Of a DNA stretch of 24,440 nt, positions 1 to 7,563 are shown in pieces (position 1 is the first letter of the stretch; each line of letters begins with the position of its first letter). Where the stretch lies: the NCBI GenBank assembly GCA_029218485.1, contig JAQXRK010000137.1, positions 1-24,440 on the forward strand. Reading direction: 5' to 3'. This stretch comes from a bacterium (lineage in GTDB: Bacteria; Bacillota; Clostridia; Christensenellales; CAG-138). The notes beneath the pieces are model-generated. The model did no database searches and had not been told where the DNA came from. It saw only the letters and a list, made by a program, of their open reading frames with translations. A program made the position numbers and the translations under genes.

Positions 1-466
1 CCTCAAACGCGCGCACGGTTTTCAGATCGCGCACTTCGCTGATCGCGCTCTGCGCGCCGGAGCGCGGGGACGTGCCGTATTCGCTCCGCTGCCCGTCCGG
101 CTCGGCGCCGATCCCTGCGGCACGCATCGCGCGCTCTCTCTCGACAAGGCACACGATGTCGCGGCGGCCGTCCGTGCCCACCACGAGCGAAACGCCCTCG
201 AGCGCCGCCACCGTCTCCGCGGCGGTCTGCGCATAGCAGCCGACCGCAACCACCAGCGCGTCCGGGTTCATGCGGTGCGCGCGGGCGAGCATGTGGCGCG
301 ACTTCTGGTCGCTCACCTGCGTGACCGTGCAGGTATTCACGACATACACATCCGCCCGCTCCGAAAAGGGCACGCTCTCATAGCCGGCAGCCAGGAACAG
401 CTCCAGCATCGCCTGCGTTTCGTAATGGTTGACCTTGCAGCCAAGCGTGTAAAAAGCGACCTTCAT
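1..466 (-). CDS. mtaB: MtaB-type tRNA methylthiotransferase, N-terminal part (cut by window edge)
   Basis: The reading frame starts at the ATG at 466 and runs off the left edge, so only about 155 N-terminal residues are visible. It reads MKVAFYTLGCKVNHYETQ..., then VNTCTVT and VAVGCYAQ. These carry the three cysteines (C10, C46, C77) that hold the auxiliary [4Fe-4S] cluster of the methylthiotransferase (UPF0004) domain. The LGCKVNxYET form is typical of MtaB/YqeV, which turns t6A37 into ms2t6A37 in ANN-decoding tRNAs, rather than MiaB. The radical-SAM CxxxCxxC motif and TRAM domain would lie outside the window. The start is 9 bp after the rsmE stop, so it is the third gene of the prmA-rsmE-mtaB operon. 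GGAG in the last rsmE codons and GGCGGG next to the ATG are the only ribosome-binding candidates. Confidence 0.9.
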   Translation of the reverse strand, partial: MKVAFYTLGCKVNHYETQAMLELFLAAGYESVPFSERADVYVVNTCTVTQVSDQKSRHMLARAHRMNPDALVVAVGCYAQTAAETVAALEGVSLVVGTDGRRDIVCLVERERAMRAAGIGAEPDGQRSEYGTSPRSGAQSAISEVRDLKTVRAFE

Positions 467-475
467 CCCGCCGAC

Positions 476-1189
476 CTACTCCAGTTCATACAGCACCTGC
501 GCGAGCATCGCCATGCCCGCCGTTTCGGTGCGCAGTATCCTCGGCCCGAGCGATACGGACACCGCGCCCGCCGCGCGCAGCCGTTCGACCTCCGCGCTCT
601 CAAGCCCGCCCTCCGGGCCAATGATGAGCGCAATGCGCTCGCCCGCGCCGCTGAGAAGCGCCGCCTTCAGCGTCGTTGCGCGCTCCTCCTCATAGGCCAC
701 GAGCACCGTATCGAACGCGGAAAAATCCACCTGCCGGAGCGGCAGCACGCCCGCCACCTGCGGGATCATGCCGCGGCGCGACTGCTTGGCCGCCTCCGCC
801 GCCACGCGCTGGTAGCGCACGCGCTTGTTCTCAAAATCGCGCGTCGGCACGGCCACACACCGCTCGGACACGACCGGCACCACCGCCGCCACGCCCAGCT
901 CGACGCACTTTTGCACGATGACCTCCATCTTGCCGGTCTTGGGCAGCGCCTGAAAGAGCGTCACGCGATGGTGTGGCTCCGTTGGGGACGGATGCGCGCC
1001 GCTCAGCGCGCAGATCGCCTCGTCCTGCCCGATCGCGGTGAGAACGCCCGTATAGTCGGTGCACCGACCGTCGCAGATCTCGACCGTATCGCCCACGCGC
1101 AGCCGCAGCACGCGCGCAAGGTGCCGCACATCCTCGCCCGTGATGCGCGCGGTATCGCCCGCAATATCGCTTGTAAAAAACCGGCTCAT
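476..1189 (-). CDS. rsmE: 16S rRNA (uracil-1498-N3)-methyltransferase RsmE
   Basis: This 237-residue protein has the usual length of RsmE, a SPOUT-class SAM-dependent enzyme that methylates U1498 of 16S rRNA in the assembled 30S subunit. An N-terminal PUA-like RNA-binding part (about 1-70, with HLARVLRLRVGD) is followed by the SPOUT domain. The knot signatures are visible: LIIGPEGG at about 188-195 and LGPRILRTETA at 214-224. KTGKMEVIVQKCVELGV (84-100) is also characteristic. Its ATG overlaps the prmA stop codon by 4 bp (ATGA), so the two are probably translationally coupled. A long open frame on the opposite strand (275-1345) is a GC-bias shadow. Confidence 0.96.
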   Translation of the reverse strand: MSRFFTSDIAGDTARITGEDVRHLARVLRLRVGDTVEICDGRCTDYTGVLTAIGQDEAICALSGAHPSPTEPHHRVTLFQALPKTGKMEVIVQKCVELGVAAVVPVVSERCVAVPTRDFENKRVRYQRVAAEAAKQSRRGMIPQVAGVLPLRQVDFSAFDTVLVAYEEERATTLKAALLSGAGERIALIIGPEGGLESAEVERLRAAGAVSVSLGPRILRTETAGMAMLAQVLYELE

Positions 1190-2151
1190 CTCGGCCGCCT
1201 CGCCAGCTGGGCCACCCAGCCCTCGGCCGCCGTTTCCTTCTCCACGGCAAAGCCCGCGCGGCGCAGCGTCTCGCGCACCTCGCTCTGCCGCTCATCGATC
1301 ACGCCGGACACGATGAACGGCGCGCCCGGCTTGCAGCAGGAATAGGCGAACGGCGCGAGACGGATGATCACATCCGCCACGATGTTGGCCAGTACGACGT
1401 CATACCGGCCCGCGATGCGCCGCTGCAAATCCTCATCGGTCAAAACATCCCCGATCTCAATGCGGTACCCCGCCTCGCCGATGCCGTTCATCTCTGCGTT
1501 CTCGCGGGCGATGTGCTCCGCGATCGGATCGATGTCCACGGCGACCGCCTCGCGCGCGCCCAGCAGCCGCGCCGCGATGGAGAGTATGCCGCTGCCGCAG
1601 CCCAGATCGAGCACCGCGTCGCCCGGCTGTACGGCGGATTCCAGAAGCTCGAGGCACATGCGCGTCGTATGGTGCGCGCCGGTACCGAACGCAAGACCCG
1701 GATCGAGCTTGAGCACCGAGCGGCCGGTCGCCGGCTCCGGCTCCCACGAGGGCAGCACGAGCAGCCGCTCGCCGATCTCGAGCGGTTTATAGTATTGCTT
1801 CCAGTTGTTCGCCCAGTCCTCATCGTCCCGGACGGTGACGGTCATGGCGAGCGTGCCGAGGTCGAACCCGACGTCCAGCCCCCGGAGCCGCTCGATCGAT
1901 GCGCGCGCCGCGTCGAGCACCGGCTCGTTCTCCGGCAGCACGGCCAGATACGCCTTGACGCAGGGCGTGTCCGCGCCGATCTTGTCCATGTCCGCAAAAT
2001 CCCAGTACAGCGCGCTCTCCTTCAGGAACGCCGCAGCACTCTCCCGGCTCTCCTCGATGGAAAAGCCGGACAACCCGGCGCTTGTGAGCGCGCCGCAGAC
2101 CGGCTCTGCGCCGGCGTCGGTGGTATACACCGCAATCTCATACCATTTCAT
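1186..2151 (-). CDS. prmA: Ribosomal protein L11 methyltransferase PrmA
   Basis: A 321-residue protein of typical PrmA length, a SAM-dependent enzyme that trimethylates ribosomal protein L11. The N-terminal L11-recognition domain (about 1-90, starting MKWYEIAVYTTDAGAE) is followed by EDWANNWKQYYKPLEIG at 111-127, LDPGLAFGTGAHHTT at 149-163, the SAM-binding VLDLGCGSGILSIAA at 180-194, and a NIVADVI motif (NPPY-like position) near 256. The frame stays open upstream, but the family alignment starts at this ATG and the upstream codons are GC-rich noise. It is the first gene of the operon with rsmE and mtaB. There is almost no Shine-Dalgarno sequence, and a strong promoter ends 6 bp before the ATG; see the leaderless finding. 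Confidence 0.95.
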   Translation of the reverse strand: MKWYEIAVYTTDAGAEPVCGALTSAGLSGFSIEESRESAAAFLKESALYWDFADMDKIGADTPCVKAYLAVLPENEPVLDAARASIERLRGLDVGFDLGTLAMTVTVRDDEDWANNWKQYYKPLEIGERLLVLPSWEPEPATGRSVLKLDPGLAFGTGAHHTTRMCLELLESAVQPGDAVLDLGCGSGILSIAARLLGAREAVAVDIDPIAEHIARENAEMNGIGEAGYRIEIGDVLTDEDLQRRIAGRYDVVLANIVADVIIRLAPFAYSCCKPGAPFIVSGVIDERQSEVRETLRRAGFAVEKETAAEGWVAQLARRPR

Positions 2152-2157
2152 ACCGCC

Positions 2158-2186
2158 ATTATAGCGGGAAAGGCGCGGAAGAACAA
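2158..2186 (-). promoter_or_regulatory. Sigma-A promoter of prmA-rsmE-mtaB, possibly giving a leaderless mRNA
   Basis: On the minus strand TTGTTC (2186-2181) and a perfect TATAAT (2163-2158) are separated by 17 bp. Initiation 5-9 nt after the -10 box would fall at 2153-2149, on or next to the prmA ATG at 2151-2149. The box match is seen directly; leaderless transcription is inferred. Confidence 0.75.
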
Positions 2187-2204
2187 GGGGATGCGGCGCG
2201 AAAA

Positions 2205-2760
2205 CTCGCCCGCGCGCGCATGCGGGGGTGCATTGCAATCCCTGCCGCTGATGCCATGCCGCATGCGGGATGCCGCTCGGTTCGATCATGACAAGCTGCA
2301 TTGCGGGATGATCCCGCCCGTGCGCGCATGCGGGTCGCCAGCTCGTGCTTCCATCTTTCCAGTCGCCATGTAGGATTATCCCGACCGCGCGGGCATGCGG
2401 GTCGCCGCCGCTCCGCATGCTCCCCCTCCCGTACAGGCGCGTGGCCCTCCCGCATCGGGCGTATCATTCCGCAGAGGATTGCCCCCGCAAGCAAGGATAT
2501 GCCGCGTTGGCCAAGGGGGATATGCCCATGCTCCGCGTTCGGGCAGGACTCCTCCCCGTGAAGTCGGGATCCGCCGCGCTGCCGGGTCGCAATGACCGTG
2601 CCCCACGCCGGCAGGGCGACCCGGCATAGCCAGCAAGGATGCCGTGCAAAAGCCGCGCCCTCCGCGGGCAGGACAACCGGACTTAGCCCGCAAGGATGCC
2701 GCGTAATGGCCGCGTGCCCTCCTCCTACGCAGGCAGGGAGACGCAGCCGAAAAAGCCCGC
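2205..2760. repeat. GC-rich degenerate repeat cluster in a gene-free stretch
   Basis: About 550 bp without a credible gene. Degenerate motifs recur. A CCCG(C/A)CCG(C/T)GCG-type block followed by CATGCGGG occurs near 2207-2226, 2313-2334 and 2380-2401; the last two continue into GTCGCC. GCAAGGAT followed by GCCG occurs at 2491 (with two extra bases), 2633 and 2690; the last two are 57 bp apart within similar flanks (GCCGCG, GGCAGG). Every open frame here is short and of biased composition. It resembles the intergenic repeats common in clostridial genomes, but I cannot name a family. It lies just outside the left end of the AT-rich island. Confidence 0.5.
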
Positions 2761-2830
2761 AGATCCTGAGAAATGCCCGAAACGCGTTTTTTCATTTCCA
2801 TTTTGTCCATAGGTTCCGTAAAAAGCGGGT

Positions 2831-2862
2831 TTACTACAATGTGTGTAGTAAAAATGTAGTAT
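2831..2862. repeat. Candidate integrase attachment site (int-proximal end)
   Basis: Two 8-bp arms, TTACTACA (2831-2838) and TGTAGTAA (2844-2851), form an inverted repeat around a 5-bp spacer. A third TGTAGTA follows at 2855-2861. This is the layout of core-type sites for tyrosine recombinases, and it overlaps and follows the 3' end of the integrase remnant. The 13-bp string TAAAAATGTAGTA (2849-2861) recurs in the same orientation at 10733-10745. Confidence 0.5.
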
Positions 2863-3072
2863 AGTCACCGATGGGTTGCAGCTTGTCCAGATGCGCGTTC
2901 AACGAATCGATGGCGGTGTTCTGCTTGATGCGGGAGAGATGGGTGTATACACCGACATCCCAGGATTTGCGTGGTCTAAAAACAGCCGCGCGCTTTCGAC
3001 GTCCATACCCGCATCGTAAAGCATGGTTGCATAGCTGTAGCAAAGCATGATATAAATGGCCGTTTTGAGGCC
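2834..3072 (-). pseudogene. Tyrosine-type integrase, C-terminal remnant
   Basis: The minus strand reads SYATMLYDAGMDVESARLFLDHANPGMSVYT (given here only as the conserved stretch at 3030-2950) and then, after a frameshift at about 2945, THLSRIKQNTAIDSLNAHLD. This is the C-terminal catalytic part of a phage/ICE integrase, including the second histidine (FLDH) and the nucleophile tyrosine (VYTHLS). The preceding box reads IMLCYSYATML where an HxLRHSYATML-like sequence is expected, so the catalytic Arg and its neighbouring His are lost, apparently by C-to-T changes. No N-terminal or core-binding part precedes it. It is non-functional and lies beside the candidate attachment site. Confidence 0.75.
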
Positions 3073-3317
3073 GTTTTGATAAGAAGACAGAAACAGCGTG
3101 ACAGCTAAAAAGTGATGCGCGTGACAGAGGGGGCAATCATCCAGCAGGCAGAGCGGCGGGACGAATTTGCCAGATCTGGGCTTTGTTGGATGCCGACTAT
3201 CGGATTTGTTTTCTCCAATCGCCGGGAAAATTTTCCGTCAATCATCGGAAAACCATAGTAAGATTTGAAATTATAATCTATAATATTCATAACTTAAATA
3301 GAACTGAGGCGTTCTGA

Positions 3318-4592
3318 ATGAAGAATTATTGCAAAAGAATTGCTGATGATATAAAACGAAAGTTGGAAGGCAAAGGGGCGATATTGATCGAAGGACCTAA
3401 GTGGTGCGGTAAAACGACAACCGCCGAGCAGATTGCCGCTAGTATTCTGTATATGGATGACCCGGAAAAGAAGGAACAGAATATTGCCATGTCTGAGTTG
3501 AACCCCAAGCGCCTGTTGAAGGGCGAAACACCAAGACTGATTGACGAATGGCAGCTTGCTCCAAAGCTATGGGATGCCGTCCGTTTTGAAGTTGACTACC
3601 GTGGGGAACTTGGACAGTTTGTACTCACCGGATCTGCTGTTCCTGCTGACACCAGAGAAATTACACACTTCGGTACAGGTCGTTTTACATGGCTGACAAT
3701 GAGGCTATGCGCTTATATGAGTCGGGAGATTCAACGGGCAAAGTCAGTTTACAAGACTTGTTTGATGGAATGACAGAGATTGATGGAGAATCCAATTTAA
3801 GTATCGACCGCCTCGCTTTTCTTGTGTGTCGGGGAGGATGGCCACAAGCGGTAGATATGCGTGATGAGATTGCTTTGGATCAAGCGGCGGACTATTATGA
3901 TGCCGTTGTTCAGTCCGATATTAACCGGGCAGACAATGTGCAGAAGAACGCCGAAAGAGTTCGCAGACTCATGCATTCTTATGCGAGGAATCAAGGCAGT
4001 CAATTACCCAATACGGCACTTGCGCAGGATATTGCGGCAAACGATGAAACACCGATTAACGGGGAAACCGTTGCGGCTTATGTCCATGCACTCCGCAAAA
4101 TCTTTGTTGTAGAAGATATGCATGCCTGCGTGGAATCCCAATCTGCGGTCAAAAGCTGCTATTCGCTCGTCTGATACCCGGTATTATATCGACCCTTCCA
4201 TTGCAGCTGCAGCTTTGGGCATCGGTCCCAACGACTTGATAAATGATCTGAAGACTTTCGGCTTCCTGTTTGAAACGCTCTGCATCCGGGATCTCCGCGT
4301 TTTTGCAGATGCCCTGAACGGCGAAGTTTATCACTACCGAGACAAGGATGGACAGGAATGTGATGCGGTCATCCAATTAAGAAATGGCAAATACGGACTT
4401 ATTGAAATCAAGCTCGGCGGCGACAGACGCATTGAAGAAGGGGCAAAAAGCCTGAAATCAATGGAAGCCAAAATTGACACAGACAAGATGAAAACACCGT
4501 CTTCCCTTATGGTTTTGACAGGGACCGGCGATTATGCATATCGTCGTCACGATGGAGTATATGTCGTTCCCATCGGTTGCTTAAAAAACTGA
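3318..4592 (+). pseudogene. AAA/DUF4143-type ATP-binding protein broken by two frameshifts
   Basis: Three consecutive frames together match one roughly 425-residue protein of the AAA_14/DUF4143 family, whose cellular role is poorly known. Frame 1 (3318-3704) holds the Walker A ILIEGPKWCGKTTTAEQ, the Walker B-like RLIDEWQLAP and VLTGSAVP. A single-base loss near 3705 (LTMR, then a frame change) moves to frame 2 (SLQDLFDGMTE, RLAFLVCRGGWPQAVDM, RRLMHSYARNQGSQ, LRKIFVVEDM). A 4-bp tandem duplication, ATGCATGC at 4118-4125, returns to frame 1 (PAWNPNLRSKAAIRSSDTRY, GFLFETLCIRDLRVFADAL, LIEIKLGGDRRIEEGAKSL, GVYVVPIGCLKN, stop). The -1 and +4 changes cancel. A GAGG ribosome-binding site precedes the start. 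AT-rich, probably acquired. Confidence 0.88.
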
Positions 4593-4731
4593 TTCAACAC
4601 AGTATTGTTCAGGCTGTGGTATTATTATTGTCAAAAGGCGTGCCGATTTAAATGCTTATCAAACGCATAAACATTCATTATTAAAGGGGATGACTCATGA
4701 TGCGGGTATGATAAGCGAATGGAGGAGCGTA

Positions 4732-6666
4732 ATGTGGACTGCAGGGAGAAATAAACAACTGAAGCAAACTGTCAGGATAGTGCTTTTGCTGAGCATTGCT
4801 TTGGGGGCTGTTCTTTGCGTTGTTGAGCTGGCAAGGGTTTCCAATAATCCTTATTTGTGTTGGGATAACATAAAAGGAGTTGATCGTAACGTTGTTCGTG
4901 GATTGCTCTGTATGGAATTCTCCCTCATGACAGCGGGTGTGTTTTTCTGGTTGAATCGGTTTCACAACTGGCATCGCTTTTCTGCTTCGGCTTTTTTTGT
5001 AGCACTGTTACTTGTGTTTTGGGGAATCACAGGGTATTGCATTGATACAACGGCTGGAGAACGTTTTTTTATCAGCAATTCTCGCGGAGGGGTATACAGA
5101 TTTCTTCTGTATCTTGCTCTGACAGTTGTTGCGTATACACTGATAGTTACATTTTATGGAAGATTGGATGCAGCACGGCGAAAATCGTGTGAGGTATCTG
5201 CGCCGTGCAGGTTGTATGCTGTAGTAGCTTTTTTTACGATACTGTTATGCTGGATGCCTTTTCTTATTGGCAACTACCCGGGCTCGGTGGCATATGATTC
5301 GCTTTCCCAGCTCAAGCAGTTTGATGGGGTCACCAAGCTGGATGCATCGAATCCAGTTTTGGTCACGGTAATTTTCGGCTCGCTTTTCAGGGTAGGCAGA
5401 GCTTTGGGGAATGATAATACAGGCGTTTTTTTGATCGTTGCATTTCAAACGGGATTATGTGCATTTGCGATGGCGCAAATGTGCAAGTACATATACCAGT
5501 CGACGTCTTCAAAGAAACTATATGGTTTGGCTGTGGGCTTTTATGCTTTAGTTCCAATATGGGGAGGTGCATCGCAGACTGTTCTTAAGGATGTTGTTCA
5601 TTTGGGTTTTTCCCTGCTGTTTTTGCAGTATATGGCGAGAATAGTTTTTGCACCTGATTCATTTCCATGCAGCATAAAAGGGTGCATCGCAAAATTGATC
5701 ATTTTCGCATGTCTGACCGGATTGTCGAGAAAGGCTGCGGAGGCAATTGTCATCTTAAGCATGGTCGCGGTATATCTCTATTTGAGAAAGCAGGCCCCTG
5801 ATAGAAAAGCACTTCTTGGCAAAAGCGTATTATGCGTTTGTGGAGTATTTTTGGCGTTCAATATATTCATCAGTTGCGCGCCCGATGTGCAATCCCCTGC
5901 TGAGAAAGAAAACTATAGTCTGCCCTTTCAACAGATCGCCAGATATTGCAAACAGTATGGCGATGAAATGAGCGAGGAGGAAATTGCCATTGTGGATCAG
6001 GTTCTTGATTTTGAGGTGATAATAAACGAGTATGATCCCTCATCATCAGATCCTGTTAAGGCAACATTTCATTCAACTGCGAGCGAAATGCATGAATTTT
6101 GGAAGCAGTATGTACGATTGGGCTTCAAGCATCCCGATGTGTATCTGAAGCATATTCTCAATGGCGTGTACAAATACTTTTATCCTTTTTCAAGCGGAAA
6201 TTGTGCATATCGACACTATATTGCGCTGGATAAGACAAATGTTTCGGGAGAGCCTTATTATGATGCGTATTATGTGAATGAAACAGCAATGAACTCGCTT
6301 GCCAGTTACTTTGCTCAGTGGGAGAACGGGTTGCTTTTGAATTTGCTTATTGGACCCGGACTGTACATGTGGCTGTTTATTTTGTGCTTTGGATATGCGT
6401 GTAAAACAAGATCCGTTTCGGCACTGACACTATTCACATCGATTGTCGTACTGCTTATAGGATTGTTTTTTTCACATATCAATGGAGAAAACCGATATGC
6501 TTATCCATTGATGGCTTCGATACCGTTTTGCTTTGCGCTGGTGTTGTCTGCGCCAAGCGTGAAAAAAAAGAGTACAGCAGACCTTGTTAATAAGATTCGG
6601 TCAGCATTGGGAAATCAGTTGTTCAGGGACAGCGCCTTGAATGGGTTGCACAATCCTGATAATTGA
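4732..6666 (+). CDS. Large multi-spanning membrane protein, DUF6020/GT-C-like
   Basis: A 644-residue integral membrane protein with at least a dozen hydrophobic segments and few soluble stretches. The largest soluble part is about 390-520. The motif NYPGSVAYDSLSQLKQ followed by NPVLVTVIFGSLFRVG resembles the first extracytoplasmic loop of GT-C-type membrane glycosyltransferases and of the DUF6020 family found with surface polysaccharide genes in Clostridia; this assignment is from memory of those families. An in-frame ATG exists at 4690, but its only ribosome-binding site abuts the codon. The ATG at 4732 has GGAGG at 4721-4725 with good spacing, and the translation from there begins MWTAGRNKQLKQ before the first membrane helix. 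It is AT-rich like the rest of the island and intact, unlike its neighbours. Exact reaction unknown. Confidence 0.8.
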   Translation: MWTAGRNKQLKQTVRIVLLLSIALGAVLCVVELARVSNNPYLCWDNIKGVDRNVVRGLLCMEFSLMTAGVFFWLNRFHNWHRFSASAFFVALLLVFWGITGYCIDTTAGERFFISNSRGGVYRFLLYLALTVVAYTLIVTFYGRLDAARRKSCEVSAPCRLYAVVAFFTILLCWMPFLIGNYPGSVAYDSLSQLKQFDGVTKLDASNPVLVTVIFGSLFRVGRALGNDNTGVFLIVAFQTGLCAFAMAQMCKYIYQSTSSKKLYGLAVGFYALVPIWGGASQTVLKDVVHLGFSLLFLQYMARIVFAPDSFPCSIKGCIAKLIIFACLTGLSRKAAEAIVILSMVAVYLYLRKQAPDRKALLGKSVLCVCGVFLAFNIFISCAPDVQSPAEKENYSLPFQQIARYCKQYGDEMSEEEIAIVDQVLDFEVIINEYDPSSSDPVKATFHSTASEMHEFWKQYVRLGFKHPDVYLKHILNGVYKYFYPFSSGNCAYRHYIALDKTNVSGEPYYDAYYVNETAMNSLASYFAQWENGLLLNLLIGPGLYMWLFILCFGYACKTRSVSALTLFTSIVVLLIGLFFSHINGENRYAYPLMASIPFCFALVLSAPSVKKKSTADLVNKIRSALGNQLFRDSALNGLHNPDN

Positions 6667-6693
6667 CAACAAATAGATAGCCAATACAGAGGG

Positions 6694-6810
6694 ATGCAAA
6701 CGACAGAATTGAATTCTATTACCGGAGGTGTCATCGTACTCATACCCGCCTACAAACCGGATGAGCGGCCGTCTCGCTTACGCGCGAGCTGTGCAGGGAG
6801 GGGTTGGAGG
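6694..6810 (+). pseudogene. GT2 glycosyltransferase, N-terminal remnant
   Basis: ATG at 6694 opens a frame reading ITGGVIVLIPAYKPDER, the first beta strand and start motif of family-2 glycosyltransferases. Near 6769 one base is missing. The continuation in the next frame, VSLTRELCREGLEV, is what a GT2 would show before its VVVDDGS motif. The homology stops exactly there and tyrosine-recombinase sequence begins at 6811. Only about 40 of some 300 residues remain. Gene-free stretch 6667-7563 otherwise holds only remnants. Confidence 0.65.
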
Positions 6811-7135
6811 TTATGCTGGAAACCAGCTGCACCACCGGTATCCGGGTCAACGAAGTCAAGTACATCACAGTGGAGGCGGCTCATTCTGGGCTGGCGGAAA
6901 TTGCGCTGAAATGGAAAATCGCACGATCCTGCTTCCGACCCGCCTGTGTCGCAAGCTGCAGAAATACACCAGAAAACAAAAAAAATCGCCTCGGGTGAAA
7001 TTTCCATCGTCCAAAGCGATATGGGAATGGACCGAAAACAAAACTGGGCATATGGGTCGAAATGAAAACTGTCCAAATAGGCAAGCGTGGTACGCCTGGT
7101 GGATGTGCTGAACCACAGCAGTATGGAGGCGACCG
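6811..7135 (+). pseudogene. Tyrosine recombinase remnant with internal deletion
   Basis: From 6811 the plus strand reads MLETSCTTGIRVNEVKYITV, including the first catalytic Arg region (TGIRVNE), then EAAHSGLAEIAL. Frame changes lead through RTILLPTRLCRKLQKY, KIASGEI, GMDRKQNW and VEMKTV, and end in VVRLVDVLNHSSMEATGI, the segment with the second catalytic His. The part that should carry the HNLRH box between VEMKTV and VVRLVDVL is missing, so the gene is dead. It belongs to a different integrase subfamily from the remnant at 2834-3072. It is fused directly to the GT2 fragment upstream. Confidence 0.75.
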
Positions 7136-7257
7136 GAATTATCCCATGTCCACGGGGAAAGGGTATTTCCAGTAGCGGGCAAAACTGGGATTGGTACAGT
7201 AACGGCATAATTGTTGCTATATATCTTCTTCTGCCAATCACGTCAGATGCAGCAACA

Positions 7258-7286
7258 AAAACAGCTCTGCAAGAAACTTGCAGAGC
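7258..7286 (-). terminator. Rho-independent terminator pointing left, orphan
   Basis: GCTCTGCAAG (7264-7273) and CTTGCAGAGC (7277-7286) form a perfect 10-bp stem with a 3-nt loop. On the minus strand the stem is followed by TGTTTTTG. I see no intact minus-strand gene for it to serve, so it is probably left over from lost DNA. Confidence 0.55.
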
Positions 7287-7462
7287 GAGAAGTTGTAAAA
7301 CGAACTGGGTCCTTTCAAATCAATGAAATCACCCCCGACCGCAAGGATGGAGATTGCTTGTAACACTTGCCTTTTTTATGGGGAAGTGTTATCTTAATTG
7401 TGTATTTTGAAGGTATTTATTTATCATTCCGATAAGTAATGAAATAACAATTTGCGCATTAC

Positions 7463-7545
7463 AAAGTTGATCTGCTCAGACAGATGGGTGGATTTAACGA
7501 AACCTACCGGCTGACGAAATCCTGTCCGATTTTTCTCCCAGGCAC
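7463..7545 (+). pseudogene. Possible GT2 C-terminal fragment
   Basis: One plus-strand frame reads HYKVDLLRQMGGFNETYRLT followed by KSCPIFLP. This resembles the acceptor-binding segment of GT2 enzymes (compare KIGKLSDQYRLVEDWPMHLR in the next gene). The frame has no start and ends at 7565 across the start of the next gene. It may be the tail of the glycosyltransferase whose head is at 6694. Short and weak. Confidence 0.35.
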
Positions 7546-7563
7546 CGGGAGGTGCGGGAGAAA

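Noticed and set aside
275..1345. 356-residue open frame opposite rsmE and prmA
   Set aside because: Arg/His/Ala-rich translation without family motifs; it is the antisense shadow of two well-identified genes.
2205..2760. Possible CRISPR array
   Set aside because: Repeat units are degenerate, unevenly spaced and lack unique spacers of constant length; no cas genes nearby.
2159..2810. Several short open frames in the GC-rich repeat region
   Set aside because: Repetitive Arg/Ala/Cys-rich translations on both strands, no ribosome-binding sites; explained by the repeats.
3255..3300. TATAAT-like boxes before the ATPase pseudogene
   Set aside because: The stretch is so AT-rich that several boxes fit, and none has a convincing -35 partner at 16-18 bp.
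4690..4731. ATG 4690 as start of the large membrane protein
   Set aside because: The AAAGGGG lies directly against the codon; GGAGG before ATG 4732 is better placed.
7552..7563. GTG start for the GT2 gene
   Set aside because: No ribosome-binding site before the GTG; the ATG four codons later has GGGAGG upstream.
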